From: JBFHRB01 sp041591915
GTDB taxonomy: Bacteria > Actinomycetota > Nitriliruptoria > Nitriliruptorales > Nitriliruptoraceae
Assembly: GCA_041591915.1 (NCBI GenBank)
Contig: JBFHRB010000018.1
Location: 1 to 21,307, forward strand
Reading direction: 5' to 3'
DNA: 21,307 bases
Under the pieces are notes generated by a model, which saw nothing but the letters and a program-made list of their open reading frames with translations, had not been told where the DNA came from and searched no databases. Positions within the stretch are counted from its first letter, which is position 1, and each line of letters starts with the position of its first letter. Positions 5,623 through 13,765 of the stretch are shown in pieces. The position numbers and the translations under genes were made by a program.

Positions 5623-7830
5623 TCAGGTCCGGATCAGCGGGGCGTACGCGAGCAGCAGGGTCTTGCGCCCCTCGGGGCCGAAGTCGATCGTCGCCTCGGC
5701 GTTGTCGCCGGAGCCGCTGAGCGAGACGATGATCCCGTCACCGAACTTGGTGTGCAGCACCTTGTCGCCGACCCGGAACTCCTCACCTTCGACCTCGAGC
5801 CTTTCCTTCTCGCGCAGGCGGCCCGCCGCCGACGAACTCTTGTACGAGTTGGTGCGGCCCGTCCCCTGCACCTCCACGAGCTCGTCGGGCAGCTCGTTGA
5901 GGAAGCGCGACGGCGGGTTGTACGACACGCCGCCCCAGAGCGTGCGGTGGGTCGCGTGGGTGAGGTAGAGCCGCTCCTCCGCACGGGTGATGCCGACGTA
6001 GCAGAGGCGGCGCTCCTCCTCGAGCTCGCGCGGGTCGTCGAGCGAGCGCACGTGCGGGAAGACGCCGTCCTCCATCCCGATGATGAAGACGATGGGGTAC
6101 TCGAGGCCCTTGGCGTTGTGCAGCGTCATGAAGGTGACGGTGCCCTCGTCGGCGTCCTCGAGCTGGTCCTGCTCGCTGACCAGGGTGACGGACTCGAGGA
6201 ACGCGGCGAGGCCGCTGTGTGGCTCGCGCTCGTGGAACTCCTGTGCGACGGCCCGCAGCTCGCGGAGGTTCTCCTCGCGGCCGAGCGCCTCGACGGTGCG
6301 CTCGGCCTGCAGCTCGGACATGTACCCCGTGCGCGTCCAGACCTCCTCGATGAGGTCCGGGACGTTGGTGCCCTCGGCCTCGAGTGTGCGCACGAGGTCG
6401 AGCAGGTTCACGAAGCTCTGGACGGCGTTGACGGCGCGGGCGGCGAGCTGGGGGATGTGCTCGGCCTGACGGCACGCCTCGAGGAACGGCATCCCCTCGC
6501 GCCGGGCGTGCCAGTCGATCGCCTCGATCGTGCGGTCGCCGATGCCACGCCTCGGGGTGTTGATGATGCGCCGCACCGAGACCTCGTCCGCCGGGTTCGC
6601 GACGACGCGCAGGTAGGCGAGGACGTCCTTGATCTCCTTGCGCTCGTAGAACCGCACGCCCCCGACGACCTTGTAGGGCGTGCCGACACGGACGAAGATC
6701 TCCTCGAGGACCCGCGACTGCGCGTTGGTCCGGTAGAAGACCGCGACGTCGTCGAACGAGTGGCCGTCCTCGGCCTTGAGCCGCTCGATCTCCTCGGCGA
6801 TCCACGCCGCCTCGTCGTGCTCGTTCTCGGCCTGGTAGCGCACGACCTGCTGGCCGAGCCCCTTGTCCGTCCACAGCCGCTTCTCGAGCCGTGACGAGTT
6901 GTTGGAGATGACGGCGTTGCTCGCGTCGAGGATGGTCTGCGTCGACCGGTAGTTCTGCTCGAGGCGGATGACCTTGGCGTCGGGGTAGTCGCTCTCGAAG
7001 TCGAGGATGTTCTGGATCGTCGCGCCGCGGAACGCGTAGATCGCCTGCGCGTCGTCGCCCACGACCATGAGGTTGCGGTGGTCCTGCGCCAGCAGGTTGA
7101 CGAAGTGGTACTGCGCCCGGTTGGTGTCCTGGTACTCGTCGATGAGCAGGTAGCGGAACCGCTGCTGGTAGTGCGCGAGGACCTCGGGGAACAGCTGGAA
7201 GGTCTCGACCGTCTTGACGATGAGGTCGTCGAAGTCGAACGCGTTCGCGAGCAGGAGGCGGTCCTGATAACGCTCGTAGACGTCGGCGACGATCGTCTCC
7301 GGGTAGCCGGACGCCCGCGCCTTGTACGTCTCGAAGTCGACCAGCTCGTCCTTCGCCCTGCTGATCATGTTCTTGACCGCGCGCGGCGACAGCCGCTTGT
7401 CGTCGACCCCGATCTCCTTCATGACCTGGGTGACGAGGCGCGTCGTGTCGGCGTCGTCGTAGATCGTGAAGCCGCTGCGGTACCCGAGCCGCTTGGCCTC
7501 GCGACGCAGGATGCGCACGCAGGACTTGTGGAACGTCGTCACCCACATGCGGTCGGCGAGCCCCTCTCCCACGAGGCTGGCCACGCGATCGATCATCTCG
7601 TTCGCGGCCTTGTTGGTGAACGTGATCGCGAGGATCGCGCCCGGCGGGACCCGGTGGTCGCGGATGAGGTGGGCGATCCGGTGTGTGAGCACCCGGGTCT
7701 TCCCCGAGCCGGCCCCCGCGACGCACAGCACCGGCCCGTCGACCGTGACGACCGCCTCGCGCTGGGACGGGTTGAGCCCGTCGACGAGGTCCGGCGAGGG
7801 CTGGACGACGGTCGTGGAGGTGTCGGGCAC
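5623..7830 (-). CDS. pcrA: ATP-dependent DNA helicase PcrA/UvrD
   Basis: Superfamily 1A 3'-5' DNA helicase acting in nucleotide-excision repair, plasmid replication and clearing of recombination intermediates. From the GTG at 7830 it has 735 residues, typical for PcrA. Motifs in order: Q motif LNPSQREAV (19-27), Walker A AGAGSGKT (38-45, K44), motif Ia AITFTNKAANEM, DExx box LLIDEYQDTN, motif III VVGDDAQAIYAFRGA, motif IV RLEQNYRST, motif V TLHNAKGLEYPIVFI and motif VI YVGITRAEERLYL. The C-terminus carries the PcrA Tudor-like domain (VGDKVLHTKFGDG) ending in APLIRT, which separates it from RecB and Rep. The frame runs open further upstream, but sequence before the GTG has no helicase character. 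No strong Shine-Dalgarno precedes this GTG, so the start is the least certain point. It belongs to the guaA-pcrA-sucCD neighbourhood seen in many actinobacteria. Confidence 0.96.
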   Translation of the reverse strand: MPDTSTTVVQPSPDLVDGLNPSQREAVVTVDGPVLCVAGAGSGKTRVLTHRIAHLIRDHRVPPGAILAITFTNKAANEMIDRVASLVGEGLADRMWVTTFHKSCVRILRREAKRLGYRSGFTIYDDADTTRLVTQVMKEIGVDDKRLSPRAVKNMISRAKDELVDFETYKARASGYPETIVADVYERYQDRLLLANAFDFDDLIVKTVETFQLFPEVLAHYQQRFRYLLIDEYQDTNRAQYHFVNLLAQDHRNLMVVGDDAQAIYAFRGATIQNILDFESDYPDAKVIRLEQNYRSTQTILDASNAVISNNSSRLEKRLWTDKGLGQQVVRYQAENEHDEAAWIAEEIERLKAEDGHSFDDVAVFYRTNAQSRVLEEIFVRVGTPYKVVGGVRFYERKEIKDVLAYLRVVANPADEVSVRRIINTPRRGIGDRTIEAIDWHARREGMPFLEACRQAEHIPQLAARAVNAVQSFVNLLDLVRTLEAEGTNVPDLIEEVWTRTGYMSELQAERTVEALGREENLRELRAVAQEFHEREPHSGLAAFLESVTLVSEQDQLEDADEGTVTFMTLHNAKGLEYPIVFIIGMEDGVFPHVRSLDDPRELEEERRLCYVGITRAEERLYLTHATHRTLWGGVSYNPPSRFLNELPDELVEVQGTGRTNSYKSSSAAGRLREKERLEVEGEEFRVGDKVLHTKFGDGIIVSLSGSGDNAEATIDFGPEGRKTLLLAYAPLIRT

Positions 7831-7972
7831 CGGGCGCTCGCAGGTCGTTCGGCGGCGGTCGCGGCCGGGTGCGGACGGAGGGTCAGCAGGCCACGGGGAG
7901 GGCGCGTCCGAGGGTAGCGACGGGGGGCGACACGCCGGCCGGACCGGGCCGAGCGCAGCTCGCGCCCGCCCG

Positions 7973-8542
7973 TCAGGCCGGGCTGGTCGCCGCCCCGGGC
8001 TCGGGCAGCGGCTCGAGGGTGTAGCGCGGCAGCCACACGTGGACGAGCGGCCCGATCGTCGCCGCGAACAGGATCGTGCCCACCCCGACCGTGCCACCGA
8101 GGAGCCAGCCAACGACCAGCACGGTGATCTCGATGACGGTGCGCGCAACCCCGATGCGCCACCCGCGCTTGCCCAGGCCCGTCATCAGGCCGTCACGTGG
8201 TCCGGGCCCCAACCCCGCGCCTATGTAGAGGGCCGAGCCGATGCCGAACAGCAGCGGACCCGCGAGCATCAGCACCACGCGCCCGGCCAGCGACGCCGGC
8301 GTGTCGAGGAACAGCAGCGTGAGGTCGATCACGACGCCGATGACGATGACGTTGAGGACCGTGCCGACGCCGAGCTGCTCGCGGAGCGGGATCCAGCCGC
8401 CCAGCACGAAGAACCCGACGATGATGCCGACGGTGCCGATCGGGATGCCGGTGAGCTCGCTGAGGCCCTGGTGCAGGACGTCCCACGGACCCAGCCCGAG
8501 GTCCGCGGCCACCATGACCGCCGCCCCCCAGCCGAACAGCAC
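7973..8542 (-). CDS. YczE/YyaS-type integral membrane protein, start uncertain
   Basis: Polytopic membrane protein of the YczE/YyaS group, related to the YitT-like transporters of unknown substrate. Family hallmarks are LGLGPWDVLHQGLS near the N-terminus, a second copy AGLGPGPRDGLMTGL, and paired helices (VGIIVGFFVLGGW, VLNVIVIGVVIDLTLLFL, VVLMLAGPLLFGIGSALYIGAG, TVIEITVLVVGWLLGG, ILFAATIGPLVHVWLP). The only ATG/GTG/TTG start in frame is the GTG at 8542, which cuts into the first helix. In-frame sequence upstream (DELRRRLPRLLWGLVLFGW) looks like the true N-terminus and stays open to the preceding gene's stop at 8669-8671. Either a rare start such as CTG is used, the gene is translated from a shortened start, or a sequence error or lesion lies upstream. 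Its role is unknown; the family call is fairly firm. Confidence 0.82.
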   Translation of the reverse strand: MLFGWGAAVMVAADLGLGPWDVLHQGLSELTGIPIGTVGIIVGFFVLGGWIPLREQLGVGTVLNVIVIGVVIDLTLLFLDTPASLAGRVVLMLAGPLLFGIGSALYIGAGLGPGPRDGLMTGLGKRGWRIGVARTVIEITVLVVGWLLGGTVGVGTILFAATIGPLVHVWLPRYTLEPLPEPGAATSPA

Positions 8543-8668
8543 GAGTCCCCAGAGCAGCCGCGGGAGCCGACGGCGCAGCTCGTCCGGCGGCGGTTTCGGC
8601 AGGAAGATCCGGGACAGCTCCGTGCCTCGTGGCGGCGTACCGGCCGACGGTACCCGTGCCGGCCGGAC

Positions 8669-10138
8669 TCAGTCGCAGAGCGGGAGGTTGCCCAGGCACG
8701 GGGTGTCGAGCGGCTCGACCGAGGCTTCGAGGAGCTTGGCGCCGTCCGCCTGCTTGATGAAGATCGGGTTGCCGACCGGCTTCGGCCCGCCGAGCGGGTT
8801 GGGGCGCGTGGTGTCCCCGGACACGATGTAGATCGTGCCGTCGAGGTCGAAGTTCAGCGAGAAGAAGTCGCCGAGCCGGCGATCGCCGTCCTCGAACGGG
8901 GTGTTGGCGTTGCAGGCCGTGCCGGACTGGCAGACCTGGCCGATGTGGACCGGCACGCCGTTGCTCGCGTCCACGACCGCGAAGGCCGGCGGGGCGAACC
9001 CGTGGGAGCCGTCACTGCACTCGACGATGGAACCCGTGCCGTTGAGCGTGTACGCGGCGTGGACGAAGAACTCGTCCGCCACCCCGTCGGCGTGGCGCTG
9101 GAGCCACGTGAGGGCCACCCGGCCGTCGTCTCCCGCGATGATCCACGGCCACATGGCGTCACCGTCGGTCTCGATGCGGACGGGCTCCCCCCAGCTGCCA
9201 CCCAGCGTCTCCGGGTCGCGCTCGAAGTAGTTGAACTCGACGAAGCCGTCGTCGAGCCACCTGTCGTTGGGGCCCGTGTAGCCACCGGCGGTCACGGCGT
9301 AGACGTTGCCGGCGCGGTCGACGGCGATGGTGCCGAAGAACTGGGTGCCGCCGGCGAGGTTGGTGCCGTCGAACCGCTGCCACGACCGCGCCTTGTCCTG
9401 CGAGATCGCGATGCCGCTGATCCGGCGGGAGCCGATGGGACCGATGAGGCCCTTCTCGGGGTTGAGCGGGTCGCGGAACGACTTGCCGTCGACCGGCGGG
9501 GTCGGGAGCATCTCCCACGTGACGCCGAGGTTGGCGGAGCGCCACAGCTGCTTGGGCAGGTTGACGTACAGGTAGACCTCGCCGGCCTCGCCCGCGGTCA
9601 CCCAGGGACGGTCGCCCGCGGTCACGAGGCCGTTGGCGATGTTGTAGGACTGGCCATAGTCGGTCGACGTGAAGACCGCGACGTTCGCGAGGTCGATCTC
9701 GGTGTTGTAGATGTTGCCGCCGAGGTCGATGTCGTAGTCGGGGTCGCTGAAGCCCGTGCTGGTCGCGCTGTGCGGGCCGGTGGGCAGGCCCGCGGTGCCG
9801 ACGTAGGTCCACGACCGGCCGCCGTCGTCGGAGCGCCAGTTCAGCGTCTGGTTGTAGTAGCTGCCGAGGAAGTCCCAGTACCCGGGCGCCGCCATCGGGT
9901 CCTTGTACAGGTGCGTGGTCCCGGCGTGGGCCGACACGCTGATCGACCCGTCGGGCGCGGTGACGGCGACCGGCTCACCGCCGGCACGCGTCGTGTCGAT
10001 GTAGATCCGGTCCTCGAAGGCCAGCGGCGGCGGGGCCTCCGCGACGCACCCGACATCGGTGCTGGCGCTGACCGTCAGCGGCACGAGGCCGCCGGCGAGG
10101 CCGAGCGCGAGCAGGAACGACGTTCGCTTGAACCGCAC
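8669..10138 (-). CDS. Secreted Asp-box (BNR) beta-propeller protein, sialidase-like fold
   Basis: A 489-residue exported protein. The signal peptide (MRFKRTSFLLALGLAGGLVPLTVSA) is cleaved near residue 25, and several cysteines follow, including one close to the C-terminus. Four Asp boxes of the S-x-D-x-G-x-x-W type mark a sialidase-like propeller: SDDGGRSW (103-110), STDYGQSY (158-165), SANLGVTW (201-208) and SQDKARSW (246-253), spaced about 45-55 residues. Each lies on a blade with GNVYAV- or GTIYIV-type strands. I cannot identify the arginine triad and Tyr/Glu pair of true sialidases, so an enzyme role is not claimed; many such proteins are non-catalytic. The start is GTG at 10138 with GGGAGA 7 nt upstream. 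No membrane anchor is visible. The downstream YczE-like frame follows its stop directly in the same phase. Confidence 0.85.
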   Translation of the reverse strand: MRFKRTSFLLALGLAGGLVPLTVSASTDVGCVAEAPPPLAFEDRIYIDTTRAGGEPVAVTAPDGSISVSAHAGTTHLYKDPMAAPGYWDFLGSYYNQTLNWRSDDGGRSWTYVGTAGLPTGPHSATSTGFSDPDYDIDLGGNIYNTEIDLANVAVFTSTDYGQSYNIANGLVTAGDRPWVTAGEAGEVYLYVNLPKQLWRSANLGVTWEMLPTPPVDGKSFRDPLNPEKGLIGPIGSRRISGIAISQDKARSWQRFDGTNLAGGTQFFGTIAVDRAGNVYAVTAGGYTGPNDRWLDDGFVEFNYFERDPETLGGSWGEPVRIETDGDAMWPWIIAGDDGRVALTWLQRHADGVADEFFVHAAYTLNGTGSIVECSDGSHGFAPPAFAVVDASNGVPVHIGQVCQSGTACNANTPFEDGDRRLGDFFSLNFDLDGTIYIVSGDTTRPNPLGGPKPVGNPIFIKQADGAKLLEASVEPLDTPCLGNLPLCD

Positions 10139-10146
10139 GGAGCTGT

Positions 10147-10188
10147 CTCCCGGGAAGCGGCCCGGTCGTCACCGGGCACCTGCGGGAG
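10147..10188 (-). promoter_or_regulatory. Leader hairpin covering the ribosome-binding site of the BNR gene
   Basis: On the minus strand, an outer stem CTCCCG (10188-10183) with CGGGAG (10152-10147) encloses an inner perfect stem GCCCGGT (10177-10171) with ACCGGGC (10166-10160) and a 4-nt loop. The 3' arm of the outer stem contains the GGGAG ribosome-binding site of the BNR protein gene, whose GTG is 9 nt further. The structure could therefore sequester the site. Whether it is a regulated RNA element is inference; I could not match it to a known riboswitch by eye. Confidence 0.45.
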
Positions 10189-10226
10189 GGGTTCGCCGTC
10201 GGCGGTGGCGGTTCCTGCTCACACGC

Positions 10227-10255
10227 CGAGGGGCGGCCCGGTGGGCCGCCCCTCG
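10227..10255 (-). terminator. Terminator hairpin of the liv operon
   Basis: A perfect 13-bp stem: left arm 10227-10239, right arm 10243-10255, loop 10240-10242. It begins 21 nt after the livK stop on the minus strand. It is very GC-rich with no U-run, as usual for actinobacterial terminators. It separates the liv operon from the BNR gene. Confidence 0.75.
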
Positions 10256-10275
10256 TGGTTGCGTTGCCTACGCGA

Positions 10276-11649
10276 TCAGCCGAGCGAGATGCACGGCTCG
10301 GTGAACTCGAAGGCCCCGGCCGTCGCGCCGATCGCGAAGTCGACCTTGACCGACGCACCGAGTGGCGCCTCCGGGTCCGGGATGCCGATCAGGCCCTCAC
10401 GCGGCGTGCGGTCGTTCGGTGCACCGGCGTACGTGGCGTCCGGCAGGGCGCCGTCGTAGCTGATGGTGATGTCGTCGACCGCGTCGAGCAGGAACTCGCG
10501 CGTCAGGTTGCCGTTCTCGGCGCCGTACTCGAGCAGTGCCTTGACCGGGTACTGCCAGATCCAGCCGAACGTGTAGCCGTCGTTGGCCGGGAGCTCGCCG
10601 CCGGTGGCTGCCTGCATCGCCGCGTGCGCAGCGGTGTCGGCACCCCACGGCGCCCACGGTCCGTTGAACTCGTACAGCGCCTGGATCGCCGGCGCGGCCG
10701 CGGACTGCAGCAGCGCGGAGTTCCAGGTCGGCGTGGCACCCATGATCCGGCCCGTGAAGCCCTGGGCCGCCGCCTTGCCGACGATCTCGGCCATCTCGGC
10801 CGGACCGGTGGCGATGGCGAGGATGTCCGGCGAGGCCGCGAGGATCGCGCCCACCGGGCCGTCCTGGTTGCCGGCGACCGCGTTGGGCAGGGTCTCGACC
10901 GCGTCGGAGGCGGGGTCGAAGGCGATCTCGTTCGCCTCGGCCCACTTCTCGACGCCGGCGGCGTAGTCGCCGCCGTAGTCACCGGGGTAGTGGACGATCA
11001 TGAGCTTGCCCGGTGCGCCGTACGCCTCCGCGGCATAGTCCATCGCGTTCATCGCGCCGATGCAGTAGTTGACACCGGACTGCAGGATGAGGGGCTCGAA
11101 GTCCCAACCGGACCACCAGGACGCCGGGGCGGCCATGATGCTCTCGGCGCGCATCGTCTCGAGCGCGGCGAGGGTCGGGGGCGTGCCGAGCGTCTGGGCC
11201 AGGAGCAGGACGTTGTCCTTGATCTCCGTCAGCTTGGTGACGTGCTCCTGCTGGTTGTACTTGTTGTCGCGGATGTAGGTCTCGGCGTCGATCTCGTAGC
11301 CGCCGATGCCCCCGTTCGCGTTGACGTTCGCCCAGAAGTCCTTCACCGCCTCGGTGATCGGCACGCCCAGGGCGGCGAACGGGCCCTCGGTCAGGTCCGA
11401 GAGCTGGCCGAGGTAGATGCACCCCTTGGACGTGTCGACCGCGTTCGGACACGGCTCGGCAGTGACGCCGACGCCCGTCTCGATCTCCATCATCCCGTCG
11501 TCGCCACCGTCATCGGTGCCGTCGTCGGTCGACGTGTCGTCCGTCGTCCCGTCGTCGGTCGCTTCCTCTCCACCGCCGCACGCCGTGGCGACCATGGCGA
11601 CGAGCGCCACGGCCGCGAAACTGCGACGCCACCTTGCGTTGACCCGCAT
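10276..11649 (-). CDS. livK: ABC transporter substrate-binding lipoprotein, LivK type
   Basis: A 457-residue substrate-binding lipoprotein of the periplasmic-binding-protein type 1 fold, outside the membrane, feeding the LivHM permease. The N-terminus has a basic start, hydrophobic stretch and lipobox VATAC with the lipidated cysteine at 24, then GGG and a long Asp/Thr/Gly linker (about 28-55) that tethers the domain. The family start of the mature fold is IYLGQLSDLTEGPFAALGVPITEA, followed by FWANVNANGGIGGYEIDAE. Later segments KLMIVHYPGDYGGDYAAGVEKWAE and GPAEMAEIVGKAAAQGF are typical of the second lobe. A GGGAGAGGA ribosome-binding site lies about 8 nt before the ATG. It is last in the operon and has its own candidate promoter. 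The ligand cannot be read from sequence; the acyl-CoA ligase in the same operon suggests a carboxylic acid rather than an amino acid. Confidence 0.92.
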   Translation of the reverse strand: MRVNARWRRSFAAVALVAMVATACGGGEEATDDGTTDDTSTDDGTDDGGDDGMMEIETGVGVTAEPCPNAVDTSKGCIYLGQLSDLTEGPFAALGVPITEAVKDFWANVNANGGIGGYEIDAETYIRDNKYNQQEHVTKLTEIKDNVLLLAQTLGTPPTLAALETMRAESIMAAPASWWSGWDFEPLILQSGVNYCIGAMNAMDYAAEAYGAPGKLMIVHYPGDYGGDYAAGVEKWAEANEIAFDPASDAVETLPNAVAGNQDGPVGAILAASPDILAIATGPAEMAEIVGKAAAQGFTGRIMGATPTWNSALLQSAAAPAIQALYEFNGPWAPWGADTAAHAAMQAATGGELPANDGYTFGWIWQYPVKALLEYGAENGNLTREFLLDAVDDITISYDGALPDATYAGAPNDRTPREGLIGIPDPEAPLGASVKVDFAIGATAGAFEFTEPCISLG

Positions 11650-11708
11650 GGGGATCTTCCTCTCCCTTGACGAGCGGCCCGTGCGTGGGCCGCCCTTCCA
11701 CCTTGTTG

Positions 11709-11737
11709 ATACTACGGCTGTAGTAGGTCTCCGTCAC
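11709..11737 (-). promoter_or_regulatory. Candidate livK promoter
   Basis: On the minus strand GTGACG (11737-11732), a 17-nt spacer and TAGTAT (11714-11709) form a plausible sigma-70-type promoter, giving a leader of about 50 nt to the livK ATG. Its spacer and -10 are covered by the TACTAC dyad listed separately. Confidence 0.5.
11710..11725. promoter_or_regulatory. TACTAC-N4-GTAGTA operator-like dyad
   Basis: A perfect 6-bp inverted repeat with 4-nt centre GGCT (plus strand) sits over the candidate livK -10 region. It differs by one base from TACA-N2-TGTA, the core of BlaI/MecI/CopY operators, so a regulator of that family is a reasonable guess. The AT-rich dyad stands out in a GC-rich intergenic region. 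The binding protein is not encoded in the window. Confidence 0.55.
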
Positions 11738-11756
11738 CCGTCTCGGACAGGGTTCG

Positions 11757-12881
11757 TCAGTACGAGAACGGCCACGCCTTCCAGTAGTTCTTGACCCGGA
11801 ACCACAGGCCGAAGAGGCCCCGTGGCTCGAGGATCAGGAACGCGATGATCAGCACACCGAACAGGATCGCCTCGACCTGGAACACGGTCAGGAAGCCGCC
11901 CGTCGAGCCCCCCTCGATGAAGGGGATGACCCTCGGGAACTCCTGCACGAGACGGGGCATCAGCACGACGAACGCGGCGCCGAGCAGGGACCCGCTGAGG
12001 GTCGACGCGCCACCGATCAGCACGACCGCGAGGAACGTGATCGACAGGATCAGGTTGTAGAACGTCGGCTCGAGGAAGCCACCGTTGACGATGGCCAGCA
12101 GCGCCCCGCAGATCCCGGCGTAGAAGGAGCTGATGGTGAAGGCGATCACCTTGTACTTCGTGAGCGGCACGCCCATGACCTCGGCGGCGATGTCACGGTC
12201 GCGCACCGCGGCGAAGGCGCGACCGACCTTGGACCGGGTGACGTTCTTGGAGACGACCGCCATGATGATCAGGATGGCGAGGCTGAAGAGGTAGAACTTG
12301 ATCGGCCCGCGCAGCGTCAGGGGGCCGAGCTCGAACGTCGGGGAGCCCGGGCTGACGTCGAAGCCGAGCATCCGCGCCTTGGCCATCGACCGGCCGACGC
12401 CGACGCCGCCCGTGATGAACTTGAGCTCCTTGAACAGGTGCTCGCCGATGAAGACGAGCCCGAGCGTCACGATGGCCAGGTACAGGCCCTTGAGGCGTGT
12501 GGCGACGGGCGCGATCACGAAGCCGATGACCGCCGGGACGATGCCGGCCAGTGGCAGCCAGATCAGCATGTCGAGCTCGTAGCCGACCGTGATCGACCCC
12601 GCGGACGCTCCGAAGACGGCTCCCGTGTAGGCCCCGACGCCGAGGAAGAACGCGTGGCCCAGCGAGACCTGCCCGGCGTAGCCGGTGACGAGGTTGAGCC
12701 CGATGGCGCCGATCGCGATCACGAACACGCGGGTGAGGCGGCTCTCGAGGTCCCCATCGAGCCAGATCGGCGCGGCGGCGAGCACCACGACCAGCGCGGC
12801 CGTCCACCAGCGCTTGGCGGGCGTGTTGAGCGGCGCCTGGTCGGACGCGTAGTCGGTGTGGAGGTTCGGCCGGCCCCTCAT
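11757..12881 (-). CDS. livM: Branched-chain-type ABC transporter permease, LivM type
   Basis: A 374-residue permease of the LivM family with about 8-10 membrane helices. Family features include GLNLVTGYAGQVSLGHAFFLGVGAYT near residues 58-83, the loop KGLYLAIVTLGLVFIGEHLF, the cytoplasmic segment SKVGRAFAAVRDRDIAAEVMGV that contacts the ATPase, and GGASTLSGSLLGAAFVVLMP. The C-terminus LFGLWFRVKNYWKAWPFSY is a basic/aromatic tail. The frame is open far upstream because it reads through livH, but the ATG at 12881 is chosen: it overlaps the livH stop as ATGA and has GGTGGAG a few bases before it. The N-terminus (about 20 hydrophilic residues) is cytoplasmic. It should form the channel with LivH and be driven by LivF and LivG. 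Confidence 0.94.
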   Translation of the reverse strand: MRGRPNLHTDYASDQAPLNTPAKRWWTAALVVVLAAAPIWLDGDLESRLTRVFVIAIGAIGLNLVTGYAGQVSLGHAFFLGVGAYTGAVFGASAGSITVGYELDMLIWLPLAGIVPAVIGFVIAPVATRLKGLYLAIVTLGLVFIGEHLFKELKFITGGVGVGRSMAKARMLGFDVSPGSPTFELGPLTLRGPIKFYLFSLAILIIMAVVSKNVTRSKVGRAFAAVRDRDIAAEVMGVPLTKYKVIAFTISSFYAGICGALLAIVNGGFLEPTFYNLILSITFLAVVLIGGASTLSGSLLGAAFVVLMPRLVQEFPRVIPFIEGGSTGGFLTVFQVEAILFGVLIIAFLILEPRGLFGLWFRVKNYWKAWPFSY

Positions 12882-13765
12882 ACGCGCTCCACCTCGGGCG
12901 TGCCGAAGAGGCCGTACGGTCGTACGAGCAGCACGATGAGCATGACGATGTAGGGCACGACCTGGTCGAAGTTCGAGCCGAGGAAGGCCGGCTGGAACGC
13001 CTTCGTGTACGACTCGGCCAGCCCGATGACGAGCCCGCCGATGACCGCGCCGAGGATCGAGTCGAGGCCGCCGAGGATGATCGCCGGCAGGGCCTTCAGC
13101 GCGATGAACGCCGTGGTCGTGGAGATCCCGACGCCGCCGGTGCCGACGAACATCCCGGCGAAGGCGCTGAGCCCACCCGAGATGGCCCACGAGAGGGAGA
13201 ACATCCGGCCGACGTTGATGCCCTGTGCCAGCGCGGTCTCCTGGTCGAAGGCGGTCGCTCGCATCGCGAGCCCGTACTTCGAGTACTTGTAGAAGATGGC
13301 GAGGCCACCGAGCACGAGCGCCGCGATGACGATCTTGGCGAGGTCGGCCTCGAACAGGCGGAGCCCGCCGAGCTCGAAGGTCTCGAGGCCCCAGGGGTCA
13401 CCGACCTGTCGCTGGTCGAGGCCGATGAGGTCGTTGGCGATGACGGTCAGCGCGAAGAAGACACCGACGGTCACCATCGCTGCCGAGAACGGGGGCTCGC
13501 CGACCATCGGCCGCATGGCCACACGTTCGGTGACGATCGCGACGCCGGCGGTGACGAGGATCGCGATGACCAACGCGACCCAGAAGGGCAGACCGATGGT
13601 CACGGCGAAGTAGCTCGCCCAGTAGCCGCCGAAGATCATCAGCACGGGCTGCGCGAAGTTCACGACCTGCGTGGCCCGGTAGATGATCACGAACCCGAGG
13701 CCGAGCAGGGCGTAGAGCGAGCCCTGCGCCAGGCCCTGGAACGTCGCGGTCAGGAACTCCGTCAC
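12878..13765 (-). CDS. livH: Branched-chain-type ABC transporter permease, LivH type
   Basis: A 295-residue permease of the LivH family. It begins FLTATFQGLAQGSLYALLGLGFVIIYRATQVVNFAQ, the family's N-terminal helix and conserved VVNFAQ segment, and carries the cytoplasmic coupling region YGLAMRATAFDQETALAQGINV and the C-terminal ALPAIILGGLDSILGAVIGG signature. About eight membrane helices are visible. The start is the GTG at 13765, which overlaps the stop of the acyl-CoA ligase gene as GTGA and has GGAGGGG just upstream; longer frames from upstream read through the ligase gene. The livM ATG overlaps its stop, so ligase, livH and livM are translationally coupled. Confidence 0.94.
   Translation of the reverse strand: MTEFLTATFQGLAQGSLYALLGLGFVIIYRATQVVNFAQPVLMIFGGYWASYFAVTIGLPFWVALVIAILVTAGVAIVTERVAMRPMVGEPPFSAAMVTVGVFFALTVIANDLIGLDQRQVGDPWGLETFELGGLRLFEADLAKIVIAALVLGGLAIFYKYSKYGLAMRATAFDQETALAQGINVGRMFSLSWAISGGLSAFAGMFVGTGGVGISTTTAFIALKALPAIILGGLDSILGAVIGGLVIGLAESYTKAFQPAFLGSNFDQVVPYIVMLIVLLVRPYGLFGTPEVERV

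Noticed and set aside
7831..7972. Possible small gene or RNA between pcrA and the YczE-like gene
   Set aside because: No start with ribosome-binding site, no convincing hairpin and no promoter pair was found; it looks like an ordinary intergenic leader.
8669..10138. Calling the Asp-box protein an active sialidase
   Set aside because: Four Asp boxes show the fold, but the catalytic arginine triad and Tyr/Glu pair could not be identified.
7466..10459. A plus-strand open frame of nearly 1000 codons opposite pcrA, the YczE-like gene and the BNR gene
   Set aside because: It spans three well-supported minus-strand genes and intergenic hairpins. Its product is low-complexity Arg/Asp/Val/Gly sequence typical of antisense frames in GC-rich DNA.
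11510..11600. Low-complexity GTC/GTCGTC tract in livK that might be a repeat element
   Set aside because: It encodes the Asp/Thr/Gly linker after the lipobox, which is common in actinobacterial binding lipoproteins.
10255..11670. A plus-strand frame of about 470 codons opposite livK
   Set aside because: Complementary to a lipoprotein with an intact lipobox and family motifs; the translation is low complexity.
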